Assembly (NCBI GenBank): GCA_965219175.1 | Contig: CBDCNI010000001.1 | Coordinates: 2,666,001-2,730,000, forward strand | Source: JBBPZK01 sp965219175 | GTDB lineage: Bacteria; Actinomycetota; Rubrobacteria; Rubrobacterales; Rubrobacteraceae | DNA length: 64,000 nucleotides | Direction: 5' to 3' | Shown: positions 17,343 through 25,833 of the stretch, one piece after another | Layout: each line of letters starts with the position of its first letter | Numbering within the stretch: the stretch's first letter is position 1 | Position numbers and translations under genes: made by a program | The notes under the pieces: model-generated | What the model was told of the DNA's origin: nothing | The model's input: only the letters and a program-made list of their open reading frames with translations | Databases searched by the model: none

Positions 17343-17993
17343 TTGAGCAAAGGGTTTTCAGGAGCCCGGCAGGGGGCGCTGTTGCTGCTCGCCGCCGTAG
17401 CGCTGACGGCGCTCTTGGTGGCGGTCGTCTCCGTAACCCTGTACCTCTCCGGTAAACCCCCGGCGGACAACTCTCCCGAGGCCGGTTTCGCCAGGGACAT
17501 GATGGTTCACCACGCCCAGGCAGTCGAGATGGCTGGTATCGTGCAAGACAGGACCAAGAGCCAAGAGATAAGGACCCTCGCCACGGATATCACGCTCACC
17601 CAGCAGGCCCAAATCGGCCAGATGCGCGGCTGGCTCGACGTTTGGGGACTCCCGATCACCGGCACGGAGCCCGCCATGAGCTGGATGGGGGATCCCACCA
17701 AAGGAATGATGCCTGGAATGGCGGACAGAAAAGAGATCAAAACCCTCCGCCAGGCGACACCTGAGAAGGCGGACGTGAAGTTCCTACAACTCATGATCCC
17801 GCACCACGAGGCCGCCATACCGATGGCTGAAGCCGTCCTGAAACGAACGGATCGCCCGGAAGTAAAGCGGTTGGCCGGCGCGATAGCCACCTCTCAGAAA
17901 GCCGAGATAAAGACGATGAAGGACATGCTGCGCAAACGCGGAGCCTCACTCCCCAAAGACAAACCGGCCATGAACATGAAAGACGGCGGATGA
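17343..17993 (+). CDS. DUF305 protein, putative metal-binding
   Basis: 216 aa with an N-terminal membrane anchor (LLLLAAVALTALLVAVVSVTLYL). Two DUF305 ferritin-like helical repeats carry the family's His/Met pattern: FARDMMVHHAQAVEMA and FLQLMIPHHEAAIPMAEAVL. A Met-rich loop (WMGDPTKGMMPGMADRK) lies between. The HH and M residues suggest copper or other metal binding outside the cell, by analogy with the family. TTG 17343 directly abuts the DUF3105 stop, consistent with coupling. Confidence 0.87.
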   Translation: MSKGFSGARQGALLLLAAVALTALLVAVVSVTLYLSGKPPADNSPEAGFARDMMVHHAQAVEMAGIVQDRTKSQEIRTLATDITLTQQAQIGQMRGWLDVWGLPITGTEPAMSWMGDPTKGMMPGMADRKEIKTLRQATPEKADVKFLQLMIPHHEAAIPMAEAVLKRTDRPEVKRLAGAIATSQKAEIKTMKDMLRKRGASLPKDKPAMNMKDGG

Positions 17994-18033
17994 CGGTTCC
18001 CTGCAAGCAGTCTTACGAGTACGGGCGGCCGTA

Positions 18034-18510
18034 ATGGGCCGCGTAACCCGCCTAATAGTCGCGCTGGTGCTCGCCGGGGCTGTTTTCCTTTTGGATCAGG
18101 GCCTGAAGTCCCTCGTCGAGAATTCCATGCGGATCGGGGAGAGCATAAACATCATCCCGAACGTGCTCGACTTGACTTACATAAAGAACTCCGGCGGGGC
18201 TTTCGGCATCCTGGAGGGCCAAAGTTGGCTGCTACTCGTCGGGAGCGCGATAGCCGTCGGGGCGGTACTCCGGATCCTGCTGGCCGGTGCATCGTCCTTG
18301 CTGACCACCATCGGCTGCGGACTGCTCCTCGGCGGGGCCGCCGGCAACTTGCTGGACCGGCTCTCTTCGGGGGAGGTAACGGACTACATACACTTCCGGT
18401 TCTGGTACATCTTCAACGCCGCCGACGCCGGTATCGTGATCGGCGTAGTGCTCTTACTCATCTCCGCCCTACTCCCCGGAAAAGCGGCGCGAGATCGTTC
18501 TACCGTCTAG
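18034..18510 (+). CDS. lspA: Lipoprotein signal peptidase (signal peptidase II)
   Basis: 158 aa, four membrane helices. It cleaves the signal peptide of diacylglyceryl-modified prolipoproteins at the lipobox cysteine. Conserved elements: DQGLKSLVE in the first loop, DLTYIKNSGGAFGIL, and the two catalytic aspartates in GNLLDRL and NAADAGIVIGV. Start ATG 18034. The HtrA protein upstream carries a lipobox and would be one of its substrates. It converges with the response-regulator gene 34 bases away. Confidence 0.95.
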   Translation: MGRVTRLIVALVLAGAVFLLDQGLKSLVENSMRIGESINIIPNVLDLTYIKNSGGAFGILEGQSWLLLVGSAIAVGAVLRILLAGASSLLTTIGCGLLLGGAAGNLLDRLSSGEVTDYIHFRFWYIFNAADAGIVIGVVLLLISALLPGKAARDRSTV

Positions 18511-18544
18511 GATCAAGGCTCCAGCCAATAGCTGCAAGCACTAC

Positions 18545-19153
18545 CTACAACCAGCCTTTCCGCTCGGCGAGCCGGGCAGCCTCCACCCGGTTGCGGGCTC
18601 CGAGTTTCTTGATCGCCGTAGAGAGGTGGTTTCTGACGGTTCCCTCGGAGAGGTACAGTTTCTGGGCGACGTCCGCGATGGTTGCACCGTTAACCGAAGC
18701 GGCCAGGCTCTCGCGTTCCCGCCCGGTAAGCGGACTCTCGCCGTCGCTCAGGGCCGTCACCGCGAGGCTCGGATCGACGACCCTTTCGCCGGCCACGGCG
18801 CGCCGGATACCGGCGGCAAGCTCGGCAGCCGGAGAATCCTTGAGTAGAAAACCAACGGCGCCACTCTCCAGGGCGCGTCGCAAATACCCGGCACGTCCAA
18901 AAGTCGTGAGGATCAAAACGCGACAACCCGGCAAACTCTCCCGCAACGAGGCGGCTGCGGAGAGACCGTCGCCGCCAGGCATCTCTATGTCCAGAAGCGC
19001 CACATCCGGCCGGGCTTCCAGGGCGGCGGGAACCACCTCGTCCCCACGGGCCGCCTCCGCGACGATCTCGATATCCTCCTCCAAAGAAAGCAGCGCCGAG
19101 AGCGCCCCACGCACCATCGCTTGATCCTCGGCCAAAAGCACCCGAACCGTCAC
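18545..19153 (-). CDS. NarL/LuxR-family response regulator
   Basis: 202 aa. Receiver domain with acidic pair E9/D10, phosphoacceptor D55 (VALLDIEMPG) and a conserved Lys in FLLKDS; C-terminal LuxR-type helix-turn-helix (LTGRERESLAASVNGATIADVAQKLYLSEGTVRNHLSTAIKKLGA). The GTG start is 5 bases after the kinase stop, so the pair is one unit behind the ABC transporter genes. Such exporter plus HisKA_3/NarL sets commonly sense and remove lipid-active compounds; here the signal is unknown. Confidence 0.92.
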   Translation of the reverse strand: MTVRVLLAEDQAMVRGALSALLSLEEDIEIVAEAARGDEVVPAALEARPDVALLDIEMPGGDGLSAAASLRESLPGCRVLILTTFGRAGYLRRALESGAVGFLLKDSPAAELAAGIRRAVAGERVVDPSLAVTALSDGESPLTGRERESLAASVNGATIADVAQKLYLSEGTVRNHLSTAIKKLGARNRVEAARLAERKGWL

Positions 19154-19158
19154 CGCCG

Positions 19159-20418
19159 CTACCTTCCCGCCCGCGCTCTCTCCGGTTCGGTCGGCAGAGT
19201 AGCTTCATCCGCCAACACGTTGTCTCCGAGCGGCAGCGTAACGACGATCCGGAAACCTTTCGTCCCCCGAAGCCCGTACTCGACGCGACCGCGAGCCTCC
19301 GCGACGCGCTCGGCGAGCCCCCGCAGACCACTGCCGTCAGAAGCAATCTTGGTATTCTCTGTCGCGGCTCCCCGTCCATCGTCCACGATTTCGACGCAGG
19401 TCTCACCGCCATGGCGTGTAACCCGGATCTCGCAATTTCGGGCGCGGCTGTGGCGGATCACGTTGGTCACCCCCTCGCGGATAGCCCACGCGAATACGGC
19501 GTCGACCTGTGGCGGCAGCGTACCGGCGCTCTGTTCGACCCGGCAGCAAATACCGGCTGCATCCAGCATCTCGCGCGCCCCTTCGAGTTCGGCGGCGAGC
19601 GTCGGGAGACGGTATCCTGCGACCGCCTCACGCACCTCGCGCAGCGCCTCCCGCGCCGTACCTTCGATGTCCCGGACCTCCTCAGAGGCCTTCTTGGGAG
19701 CGTCGGGCAGCAGGCGTCCGGCGAGCTCGCTCTTGAGAGTTATGAGGGAGAGACTGTGGCCGAGCAAGTCGTGCAGGTCGCGGGCGAAGCGGAGTCGTTC
19801 CTCGGAGACGGCGAGGCGTGCGATCTCCTCCCGCGCGGCGCGTAGTTCCCTGATGGTAGAGAGCATACGTCTCACGCCGACCATGCTGAGGCCGGTGCCG
19901 CCTATGAGCAGTTCGACGGTCATCAAGTCCTGCCAACCCATGCGGGAGAACCACCCGACGGAGGCCGCCAGCACCATCAAGCCGAGGATAGCCCAGACTG
20001 ATTGGCGCGTCGGTAGCCTCATGGCCGCGGAGGTGGCTGAGAAGATCAGGAAATACAGCCAGCTATTACCGTAAGAGATAGCCAGGAAGAGAACCAGAAC
20101 CGTCAGGAGTCCGAGAACCGCGATGACGACGCTGCGTGGCGCGGTGTCGGAGCCTGTGGAACGATTCAGGAAGCTGCCGAGCACGAGCCAGAGATAAGCA
20201 GATACGAAGGCCGCGATGGCGGCGAGCGCTACCAGCAACCGCAGGGTCGAGATGTTGGAAGTCAGCAGCTCGCGGAGCGGCAAGACGAGGAACACGAGCC
20301 ACACCAGGCTGAGTAACAAGCCCAGATAATAATCTCCGTGCGGCCAATCTCCACGCGCTTTCACAACGTTACCTCTTCCGGTCTCCGCCGGATCTCTACT
20401 CACCGCTCTCTCGCTCAC
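19159..20418 (-). CDS. Sensor histidine kinase, HisKA_3 type
   Basis: 419 aa. Six hydrophobic segments in the first 190 residues form a membrane sensor domain with no large outer loop (DesK/LiaS-like). The phosphoacceptor His lies in RFARDLHDLLGHSLSLI; the ATPase domain has N and G boxes (AIREGVTNVIRHS, VDDGRGAATENTKIASDGSGLRGLAERV). I placed the start at the GTG at 20418 because a TATAAT ends 6 nt upstream, although an in-frame ATG at 20424 exists. It transfers phosphate to the adjacent NarL regulator and probably controls the exporter upstream. Confidence 0.88.
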   Translation of the reverse strand: MSERAVSRDPAETGRGNVVKARGDWPHGDYYLGLLLSLVWLVFLVLPLRELLTSNISTLRLLVALAAIAAFVSAYLWLVLGSFLNRSTGSDTAPRSVVIAVLGLLTVLVLFLAISYGNSWLYFLIFSATSAAMRLPTRQSVWAILGLMVLAASVGWFSRMGWQDLMTVELLIGGTGLSMVGVRRMLSTIRELRAAREEIARLAVSEERLRFARDLHDLLGHSLSLITLKSELAGRLLPDAPKKASEEVRDIEGTAREALREVREAVAGYRLPTLAAELEGAREMLDAAGICCRVEQSAGTLPPQVDAVFAWAIREGVTNVIRHSRARNCEIRVTRHGGETCVEIVDDGRGAATENTKIASDGSGLRGLAERVAEARGRVEYGLRGTKGFRIVVTLPLGDNVLADEATLPTEPERARAGR

Positions 20419-20424
20419 GCGCAT

Positions 20425-20430
20425 ATTATA
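20425..20430 (-). promoter_or_regulatory. Putative -10 of a leaderless promoter for the kinase gene
   Basis: The minus strand reads TATAAT ending exactly 6 nt before a GTG (20418), right after the permease stop. No Shine-Dalgarno is present. It could give the kinase and regulator a transcript independent of the exporter genes. Confidence 0.45.
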
Positions 20431-20440
20431 TCGGGGCCGG

Positions 20441-21250
20441 TCAGCCGAAGGTCTTTCCCTCGTCGCGACGGTAGGCGACTATAGCCATGACGAGGAACAC
20501 GAGCGTGTAGCCTGCGATCCAGAGTACGTGTACCATCATCGGCTTGTCGTCGCGAACGCCCAGGACATTCCAACCAAGCCATGCGACATGATAGGAAGGC
20601 AGGTACGGTGCGATGTTCTGTATGACTTTGGGCAAGTATTGCAGCGGCAGGAACAATCCGGAAGCGAACGCGAGTGGCAGGAAGATGAGTTGGGCGAGGA
20701 CGCTGGCGGAGTTTGGTCCGGCTGTGTAGCCAATACAGAGTCCCAGGGCTACGAACGGGATCATCCCGAAGATCAAAAACCCCGCGAGCTTCGCCCACAA
20801 CCCTATGCTCATGCTTATGCCGCCCACGACCGCGCCGAAGGCAAAGAGAGCCGCGAGCACCGCGACCCCGAAGACGAGCGCCATCATCATCTTCGCGACG
20901 AAATAGGTCAGCGGACGTAGCGGGGTGGTCCTCAAGAGCATGTTCCAACGCATCCCCCGCTCGGCGGCTATGGAAGCGCCGAAGGAAAAGAGCGCCATCG
21001 CCATCACCGCATACGTGCCGTAGGAAGCCATTACGTACTGTCCGGCGTTTATACCTCCGAGCTGTTCGCCCACGTTGGGCAGCCCGAACATGGCGAAGAA
21101 CAATATCGGGAAGAGGAAGGTGCCGATGGCGAAGATCGGTATCCGTAGCAGCTTCAAGACCTCGCAGTAGACGTAGTACAACAGTGCCGGTACGCGCCAC
21201 CGGTTGGAATTTTCGGTATGAGTTGTCTGCTCCGTCGTGGTCTCGCTCAT
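20441..21250 (-). CDS. ABC-2 type transporter permease
   Basis: 269 aa with six hydrophobic segments and the layout of ABC-2 permeases: an amphipathic N-terminus (LLYYVYCEVLKLLRIP), GASIAAERGMRWNMLLRTTPLRP in the large cytoplasmic loop, and a PLQYLPKVIQNIAPYLPSYH segment before the last helices, typical of drug/lipid exporter permeases. The ATG at 21250 overlaps the ATPase stop (ATGA) and follows GAGGAGG. With the ATPase it forms a two-gene exporter; the substrate is unknown. Confidence 0.92.
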   Translation of the reverse strand: MSETTTEQTTHTENSNRWRVPALLYYVYCEVLKLLRIPIFAIGTFLFPILFFAMFGLPNVGEQLGGINAGQYVMASYGTYAVMAMALFSFGASIAAERGMRWNMLLRTTPLRPLTYFVAKMMMALVFGVAVLAALFAFGAVVGGISMSIGLWAKLAGFLIFGMIPFVALGLCIGYTAGPNSASVLAQLIFLPLAFASGLFLPLQYLPKVIQNIAPYLPSYHVAWLGWNVLGVRDDKPMMVHVLWIAGYTLVFLVMAIVAYRRDEGKTFG

Positions 21251-22161
21251 CGTTCGTCCTCCTCATCTTTGCTGGTCAGGGCCACAAACGCCTCTTCGAG
21301 TCCCGCGCCGGTTACTTCCAGTTCCCGGATTTCCACGCTCTGCCGGAACAGGTTCTCCAGCGCCTTCTCGGGTTGCGTCGAGTAGAGTGTGAATGCCTCT
21401 CCGTCCCGTTCAGACCTCTGCAAGTTCGGCAGTTGAGAGATCAGGGTTTCGGTCAGGTTTCGGGAGTGGAACCGGATGACCTTGCCGCCGACGCGACCTT
21501 TGATCTCTCGCGGCGTCCCCTCTGCGACTACCTTGCCCCTGTCAATAACGACTATCCGACCGGCGAGGGCGTCGGCCTCTTCGAGGTAGTGGGTCGTCAG
21601 CACGATCGTCTTGCCCAGGCGGTGCATCTCCCGGATTCTCTCCCAAAACCTCCTGCGAGATTCGACGTCGAGCCCGACGGTCGGCTCGTCGAGGAAGAGC
21701 AACTCCGGGTCGCCAACGACGCAGAGCGCGAAGTAGAGCCGCTGCCGCTCCCCGCCGGAGAGGTTCCCAACCTTCGAGCCTGCTTTCTCCCGCAGACCCG
21801 CCGCATCCAGGGCGGACTTCGCGCTGATCGGCCTTTCGTAGAGACGGCGGAACATCTCCGTAACCTCCCGCACCTTGAGCGTCTCCGGCACGCCCGACTC
21901 CTGGAGCATCGCCCCCACCCGCTTCCTACTCGTGGGCTTTCTCGGATCGCGCCCGAACAGAGTGACGGTACCCGAGGTCGGAGCCCGCAGGCCGAGCATC
22001 AGGGAGATAGCCGTCGTCTTGCCCGCGCCGTTTGGACCGAGGAGCGCGACCACCTCTCCTGGGTACGCCGCGAGATGCGTGTCTTCCAGCGCCCGTAAAC
22101 TACCGTAGCTCTTCGACGCGCCTTTCAGTCGAACCGCCGCTTCCCCCGCGTTCGTCGCCAT
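21247..22161 (-). CDS. ABC transporter ATP-binding protein
   Basis: 304 aa. Walker A GPNGAGKTTAISLMLGL, signature NLSGGERQRLYFALC, Walker B LLFLDEPTVGLD and the switch His in TTHYLEEAD are all intact. The C-terminal 80 residues are the regulatory extension seen in DrrA/CcmA-type exporters. I chose the ATG at 22161, which has GAGGGAG five to six bases upstream, over an in-frame GTG at 22185. It is the first gene of the exporter/two-component set and its upstream DNA has an inverted repeat. Confidence 0.94.
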   Translation of the reverse strand: MATNAGEAAVRLKGASKSYGSLRALEDTHLAAYPGEVVALLGPNGAGKTTAISLMLGLRAPTSGTVTLFGRDPRKPTSRKRVGAMLQESGVPETLKVREVTEMFRRLYERPISAKSALDAAGLREKAGSKVGNLSGGERQRLYFALCVVGDPELLFLDEPTVGLDVESRRRFWERIREMHRLGKTIVLTTHYLEEADALAGRIVVIDRGKVVAEGTPREIKGRVGGKVIRFHSRNLTETLISQLPNLQRSERDGEAFTLYSTQPEKALENLFRQSVEIRELEVTGAGLEEAFVALTSKDEEDER

Positions 22162-22172
22162 CCCATCTCCCT

Positions 22173-22197
22173 CACTGGTGTTCACTTACGACCAGTG
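22173..22197. promoter_or_regulatory. Inverted repeat upstream of exporter operon
   Basis: CACTGGT (22173-22179) and ACCAGTG (22191-22197) are perfect inverted arms 18 bases centre to centre, next to the exporter start. It is a candidate binding site for the operon's NarL-type regulator; a TACACT that could serve as -10 overlaps the outer arm. Confidence 0.45.
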
Positions 22198-22350
22198 TAG
22201 GAGTACGTTCAGGGCGCCGGAAGTGAAGACCGTCGTGATCTCTACATGACTAATGTCACGGAGCCGACTCCGAGCCGTGGGTTAACGCCTCCGGCTTCGC
22301 GTGTAGACGTTTGCTTTTGCTCCCAGCCAGCCTCCGACGAGCATAAAAGA

Positions 22351-24165
22351 TCACGAAATCTCTTCAAAGGCACCTAATTTCCAGTCAGCTCTCTTCTGCC
22401 ATCCTTTTCGAGGGACGGCAAAGAAGGCTCTGATCCCGTGCCTATGAGCGAGCTCAAGGGCATCCTCATCGTAGCCGGATGCGGAGAAGAAGCAGCCTTC
22501 CACTCCGCGTTTCCCGCCGTGTCGTTCTTGGCATAGGACCAAGGCCATCTTCTCGACGAGCTCCTTCACCTCCCTATAGTTCACCTTGCTACCAGTCTTC
22601 ATCTTGCACTCACCCACACACAACAGTTCGCGTCCATCCACCTTCTTGAGGCCAAACACGTCTATCTGTCTCTTGCTACCGGAGTGCGTGACCTTCTTAT
22701 CATTTCCGACCTCGGTCCACCCTACTCCATCGCGACGCGCAGCCAACCGGGTACACTCCTCTTCGTAGCGTAGAGTGTCTTGTTGGCGGGATCTTTGAAC
22801 TGCTTGCTGCAGACTCTCGTAAGGATAGAGAACCAACCCCTGTTCGGTGTAAAAGGCGGAGATTTGCTCATCCCTGTCTATTCTTCCTAGCAGATCCGCA
22901 GCGTTCGTCCTGTGTGCCTGACTCGCGTATTCGGAAGCTCCCAACCATTTTAGATGTTCTCTTGCCCGGCTCTGCTTGTGATTCAAGGCGTAGCAAGAGG
23001 CGAGCATCCAGCGTACCTCCGGGTGGTTAGGAGCCAGCCGAACGGCTTCTTCGAGGAGTGGCTGAGCCTCATCGTAACGCTCACGGTCAATATACTGGCT
23101 CGCTAGGGTCGCGAGAATAACCTCGTCCCGCCTGATCTCTATAGCCTTGAGCGACATCTCCTCGGCTAGGTCGTAGTCATCGGCCAACCTGTAAGCTATC
23201 GCCAAACCGTTGAAACGTACGTGTGATTCTAGCTTCCCGTCCAAGTCTTCCAGTTCCGCTATCGCTTCGCCGGGGTTCCCGAGCGTTGATAATACACAGG
23301 CTCGCACATTGCGGACGTAGACGCTAGGTGTCACGCTAATTTTGCCCAGGTGCTCTTCGGCCTTGTCGCGATTTTGGAGCATGACGTACTCAAATGCCAA
23401 CCATGCCCTGAGGAAGTCATCCTCGTATCCGTTACGAAGAGCGTCTTCCGCTACGTTCAAGCCAGACGGATAGTGCATCTTCAGCAAGGACCGTGCCCTC
23501 AAGCCTTGCGTTTCTGCAGAATTCACGTTGAGCTTCTCGGCTTGTTCGGCCAGCACGAGTGCTCGATCCGGCCTCTCCAACAACAGCAGTGACCACCCCA
23601 TACCCATGAGGGCTTCGAATTTGGCCTGATCCCTTGGCATCGGCCGGGCATCAGCATGGGCTTGAGCTCTACCCCAGGCTTCCAGAGCCTTCTCGTGGCT
23701 TTCCCAATCCATGTACACTTTCCCAAGCATCGCCCAGTACCCGCCGCTGCGCGGTTCGATCTCAAGTGACTTCAGGAGTCGATTCTCGGCAGCCTGAAGG
23801 TCGCCGCTTATATAGGCCGCTTCGCCCCATATACCCATGCCGATGTTCTCGTTCGGATAGCGCTCCACGTACTGGGTGGCTCTCCGCTCTAGCTCGTTTA
23901 CCAGCCCATTTGCCAATAAAGCTTGCAGGAGGATTAGATGGCTGAACTGTACGCGCGATAATCCATATGCTCGTCGGGCCGCAACGAGGGCGTCACTGGG
24001 CCTCGAAGTGTTGATAAGACAGAGCGCCAGATTGCCATGGGCGGACGCCCTGTCAGAATGACGCTCGACATAGGCCTCCCATAATGCTACAGCGACGTCG
24101 AAGTGACGCTCCTTCTGTGCCTGAAACGCATGGTGAAAATCTTTATCTTCCCATTGCTGGTGCAT
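22351..24165 (-). CDS. TPR-repeat protein with C-terminal PD-(D/E)XK nuclease-like domain
   Basis: 604 aa. Residues about 1-430 are tandem tetratricopeptide-type repeats (for example HGNLALCLINTSRPSDALVAARRAYG, YWAMLGKVYMDWESHEKALEAWGRA, YDEAQPLLEEAVRLAPNHPEVRWMLASCY). After a basic linker (QQAVQRSRQQDTLRYEEECTRLAARRD) the C-terminal 130 residues look like a restriction-endonuclease fold: D502 in RQIDVFG, then E519 and K521 in VGECKMK, fitting the D-(x)n-E-x-K active site of Mrr/PD-(D/E)XK enzymes. No partner gene is adjacent. Codon use is less G+C-rich than the neighbours. A defence or DNA/RNA-damage role is inferred; a non-nuclease role cannot be excluded. Confidence 0.75.
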   Translation of the reverse strand: MHQQWEDKDFHHAFQAQKERHFDVAVALWEAYVERHSDRASAHGNLALCLINTSRPSDALVAARRAYGLSRVQFSHLILLQALLANGLVNELERRATQYVERYPNENIGMGIWGEAAYISGDLQAAENRLLKSLEIEPRSGGYWAMLGKVYMDWESHEKALEAWGRAQAHADARPMPRDQAKFEALMGMGWSLLLLERPDRALVLAEQAEKLNVNSAETQGLRARSLLKMHYPSGLNVAEDALRNGYEDDFLRAWLAFEYVMLQNRDKAEEHLGKISVTPSVYVRNVRACVLSTLGNPGEAIAELEDLDGKLESHVRFNGLAIAYRLADDYDLAEEMSLKAIEIRRDEVILATLASQYIDRERYDEAQPLLEEAVRLAPNHPEVRWMLASCYALNHKQSRAREHLKWLGASEYASQAHRTNAADLLGRIDRDEQISAFYTEQGLVLYPYESLQQAVQRSRQQDTLRYEEECTRLAARRDGVGWTEVGNDKKVTHSGSKRQIDVFGLKKVDGRELLCVGECKMKTGSKVNYREVKELVEKMALVLCQERHGGKRGVEGCFFSASGYDEDALELAHRHGIRAFFAVPRKGWQKRADWKLGAFEEIS

Positions 24166-24290
24166 TGTCTTCCGAGCTCCTCTTTAGCAGTCATCTCCGG
24201 TACGAGTTCGATGCGTAGGAACACCTTTAATCTCGTCCGGAAATGTTATCAGAGCAGCCGCCAGATTCCGGTTGACCGGCGGGGTCGGGT

Positions 24291-25055
24291 CTAATCCTTG
24301 ACGAGCCGTTCGTAGACCGAGCGGTACTTACGGATCGCCTGTCGCATCTCCTCCGTGGCTTCGCTTCCACTGCCGGAGCTTTCGCTGGTGCTGCCGGAGC
24401 TTTCGCTTCCACTGCCGTCGGACTCGCCGTTCTCATCTTCATCGTGGTTTTCGTCGGAGCTTTGGGTGGTGCGTGATACCGCGCTCGCGCGGGCTCGGCG
24501 GGCTTCGCGGTAGTCGTCGGCTATCTCCGGGTACATGACGGCCAGCCTGCGGCCGGTCTCATCCTCGCTCTGGGCGGGGTCGGAGACGAAGTTGCGCTCG
24601 TCGAGTAGGTCGGAGACGGCCCGGTCGGCCATCTCTATGGATCGGTCGGGGTTGTCGACGAAGACCCGCTCGACATCGTGCCAGCGGTCCTCGTAGCGTC
24701 CCCGGCTCTCTTCGGAGAGTGGTTGCACCTCTCCCTCCACGTCTTCCCGCCGCTCCCGAAGCTCCCGCTCGGCCTCCTCCTCGGAACCCCGCTCCCGCGC
24801 GGTCCGGTCGTACTCGCCCCCGAACTCCTCGCGCGTCTGCTCGCGTCGCTGGGACTCCTCGGCCCGCTGCTCTTCCTCTCTCCGCTGCTCCTCTTCCTGA
24901 CGAGCGCGCTCCTCGTCCTCGCGCCGGGTCTGCTCCTCCTCTTCAGCCCTCCGCCGACGTCCCCGAAGAACAGCGAAGGCTATCAGCGCGATGATGATGA
25001 GGACGACGATAATCGCCAGGATTATCCATATTGTCGGTCCACCTATACTCTGCAC
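24291..25055 (-). CDS. Membrane-anchored coiled-coil protein with actinobacterial W-x-x-V-x-x-x-F-V-D-x-P domain
   Basis: 254 aa. One N-terminal helix (WIILAIIVVLIIIALIAFAVL) is followed by a highly charged Glu/Arg coiled coil (residues about 32-110). A globular segment then reads RYEDRWHDVERVFVDNPDRSIEMADRAVSDLL and YPEIADDYREA, a pattern I know from many actinobacterial proteins of unknown function. A Ser/Gly/Glu low-complexity stretch at about 195-228 has SGSxSSGS repeats. I chose GTG 25055 because AAAGGAG sits 5 bases upstream; an upstream in-frame TTG at 25073 has no ribosome site. Topology suggests a cytoplasmic bulk. Confidence 0.72.
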   Translation of the reverse strand: MQSIGGPTIWIILAIIVVLIIIALIAFAVLRGRRRRAEEEEQTRREDEERARQEEEQRREEEQRAEESQRREQTREEFGGEYDRTARERGSEEEAERELRERREDVEGEVQPLSEESRGRYEDRWHDVERVFVDNPDRSIEMADRAVSDLLDERNFVSDPAQSEDETGRRLAVMYPEIADDYREARRARASAVSRTTQSSDENHDEDENGESDGSGSESSGSTSESSGSGSEATEEMRQAIRKYRSVYERLVKD

Positions 25056-25143
25056 AATTACTCCTTTCGCCAAAACTCAAAACCTTCAGCGTTATATTCC
25101 CAAAAAGACACTTCCGTAACACGGCGAGAAGTTCCGTACTGTT

Positions 25144-25644
25144 TTAGCCCCTCGCTACTTCCCTGATTTTTCCGGTTTCCACGTCGTAGATTGCGCCGGT
25201 AACCGTAATATCGTCGGGGATGAGGTCCGAGTTTCGGAGGATCTCCACGTCGTCACGGACGCCCTGCTCCAGGTCCGAGAATGGGAGGAAGTCTCGGCCG
25301 GTGGTGTCTACGCCGAGGTCTTCTTTTATCTTCGCCGTCAGGTCTTCGTTGCTGAAGGTGAGCATGCCGCAATCGGTGTGGTGGATAACAACTATCTCCT
25401 CAGTGCCGAGCAGTCTCTCGGAGATAACCAGGGAGCGGACGGCGTCATCGGAGACGCGGCCTCCGGCGTTCCGGATCACGTGCGCGTCCCCCACGTCGAG
25501 GCCGAGAAAGTCTTCGGGGTGGAGCCTCGCATCCATGCAGGTTACTACCGCGACTTTCCTGGCCGGCGGTATCGGCGCGTCTCCCTGGTCGAAAGAAGCC
25601 GCGTACTCTTTATTCGCCTCGACGAACTCATCGAACCTCGTCAC
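25144..25644 (-). CDS. Beta-class carbonic anhydrase
   Basis: 166 aa, short beta-carbonic anhydrase that hydrates CO2 to bicarbonate. Counted from the GTG start, zinc ligands are C36 (VVTCMDARL), H89 and C92 (IHHTDCGM), with the D38/R40 catalytic dyad; the VIRNAGGR motif is present. GTG 25644 has GGAGG 5 bases upstream; an in-frame TTG at 25656 is the alternative. It is monocistronic as far as can be seen. The short form resembles actinobacterial beta-carbonic anhydrases of about 163-170 aa. Confidence 0.93.
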   Translation of the reverse strand: MTRFDEFVEANKEYAASFDQGDAPIPPARKVAVVTCMDARLHPEDFLGLDVGDAHVIRNAGGRVSDDAVRSLVISERLLGTEEIVVIHHTDCGMLTFSNEDLTAKIKEDLGVDTTGRDFLPFSDLEQGVRDDVEILRNSDLIPDDITVTGAIYDVETGKIREVARG

Positions 25645-25833
25645 TGTCGCCTCCAACCTATCTGTTGATTCCTGCCCGATATACCGGGAAGAAGCATACT
25701 CTCAGCGGCTCGTCCATGCAGATTTTGGTTTGCGTCTCCGGCTACTGGCATTGGACTCGTGAATAGCATATCCTTGCCTATATTGCTCGGGAATGTAGAC
25801 GGCACATTACTAACGTAGAGAAAGGGTGATCCC

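Noticed and set aside
20713..22098. Plus-strand open frame of 461 codons opposite the ABC exporter genes
   Set aside because: Overlaps intact Walker A/B and signature motifs on the minus strand; Arg-rich, typical antisense artefact.
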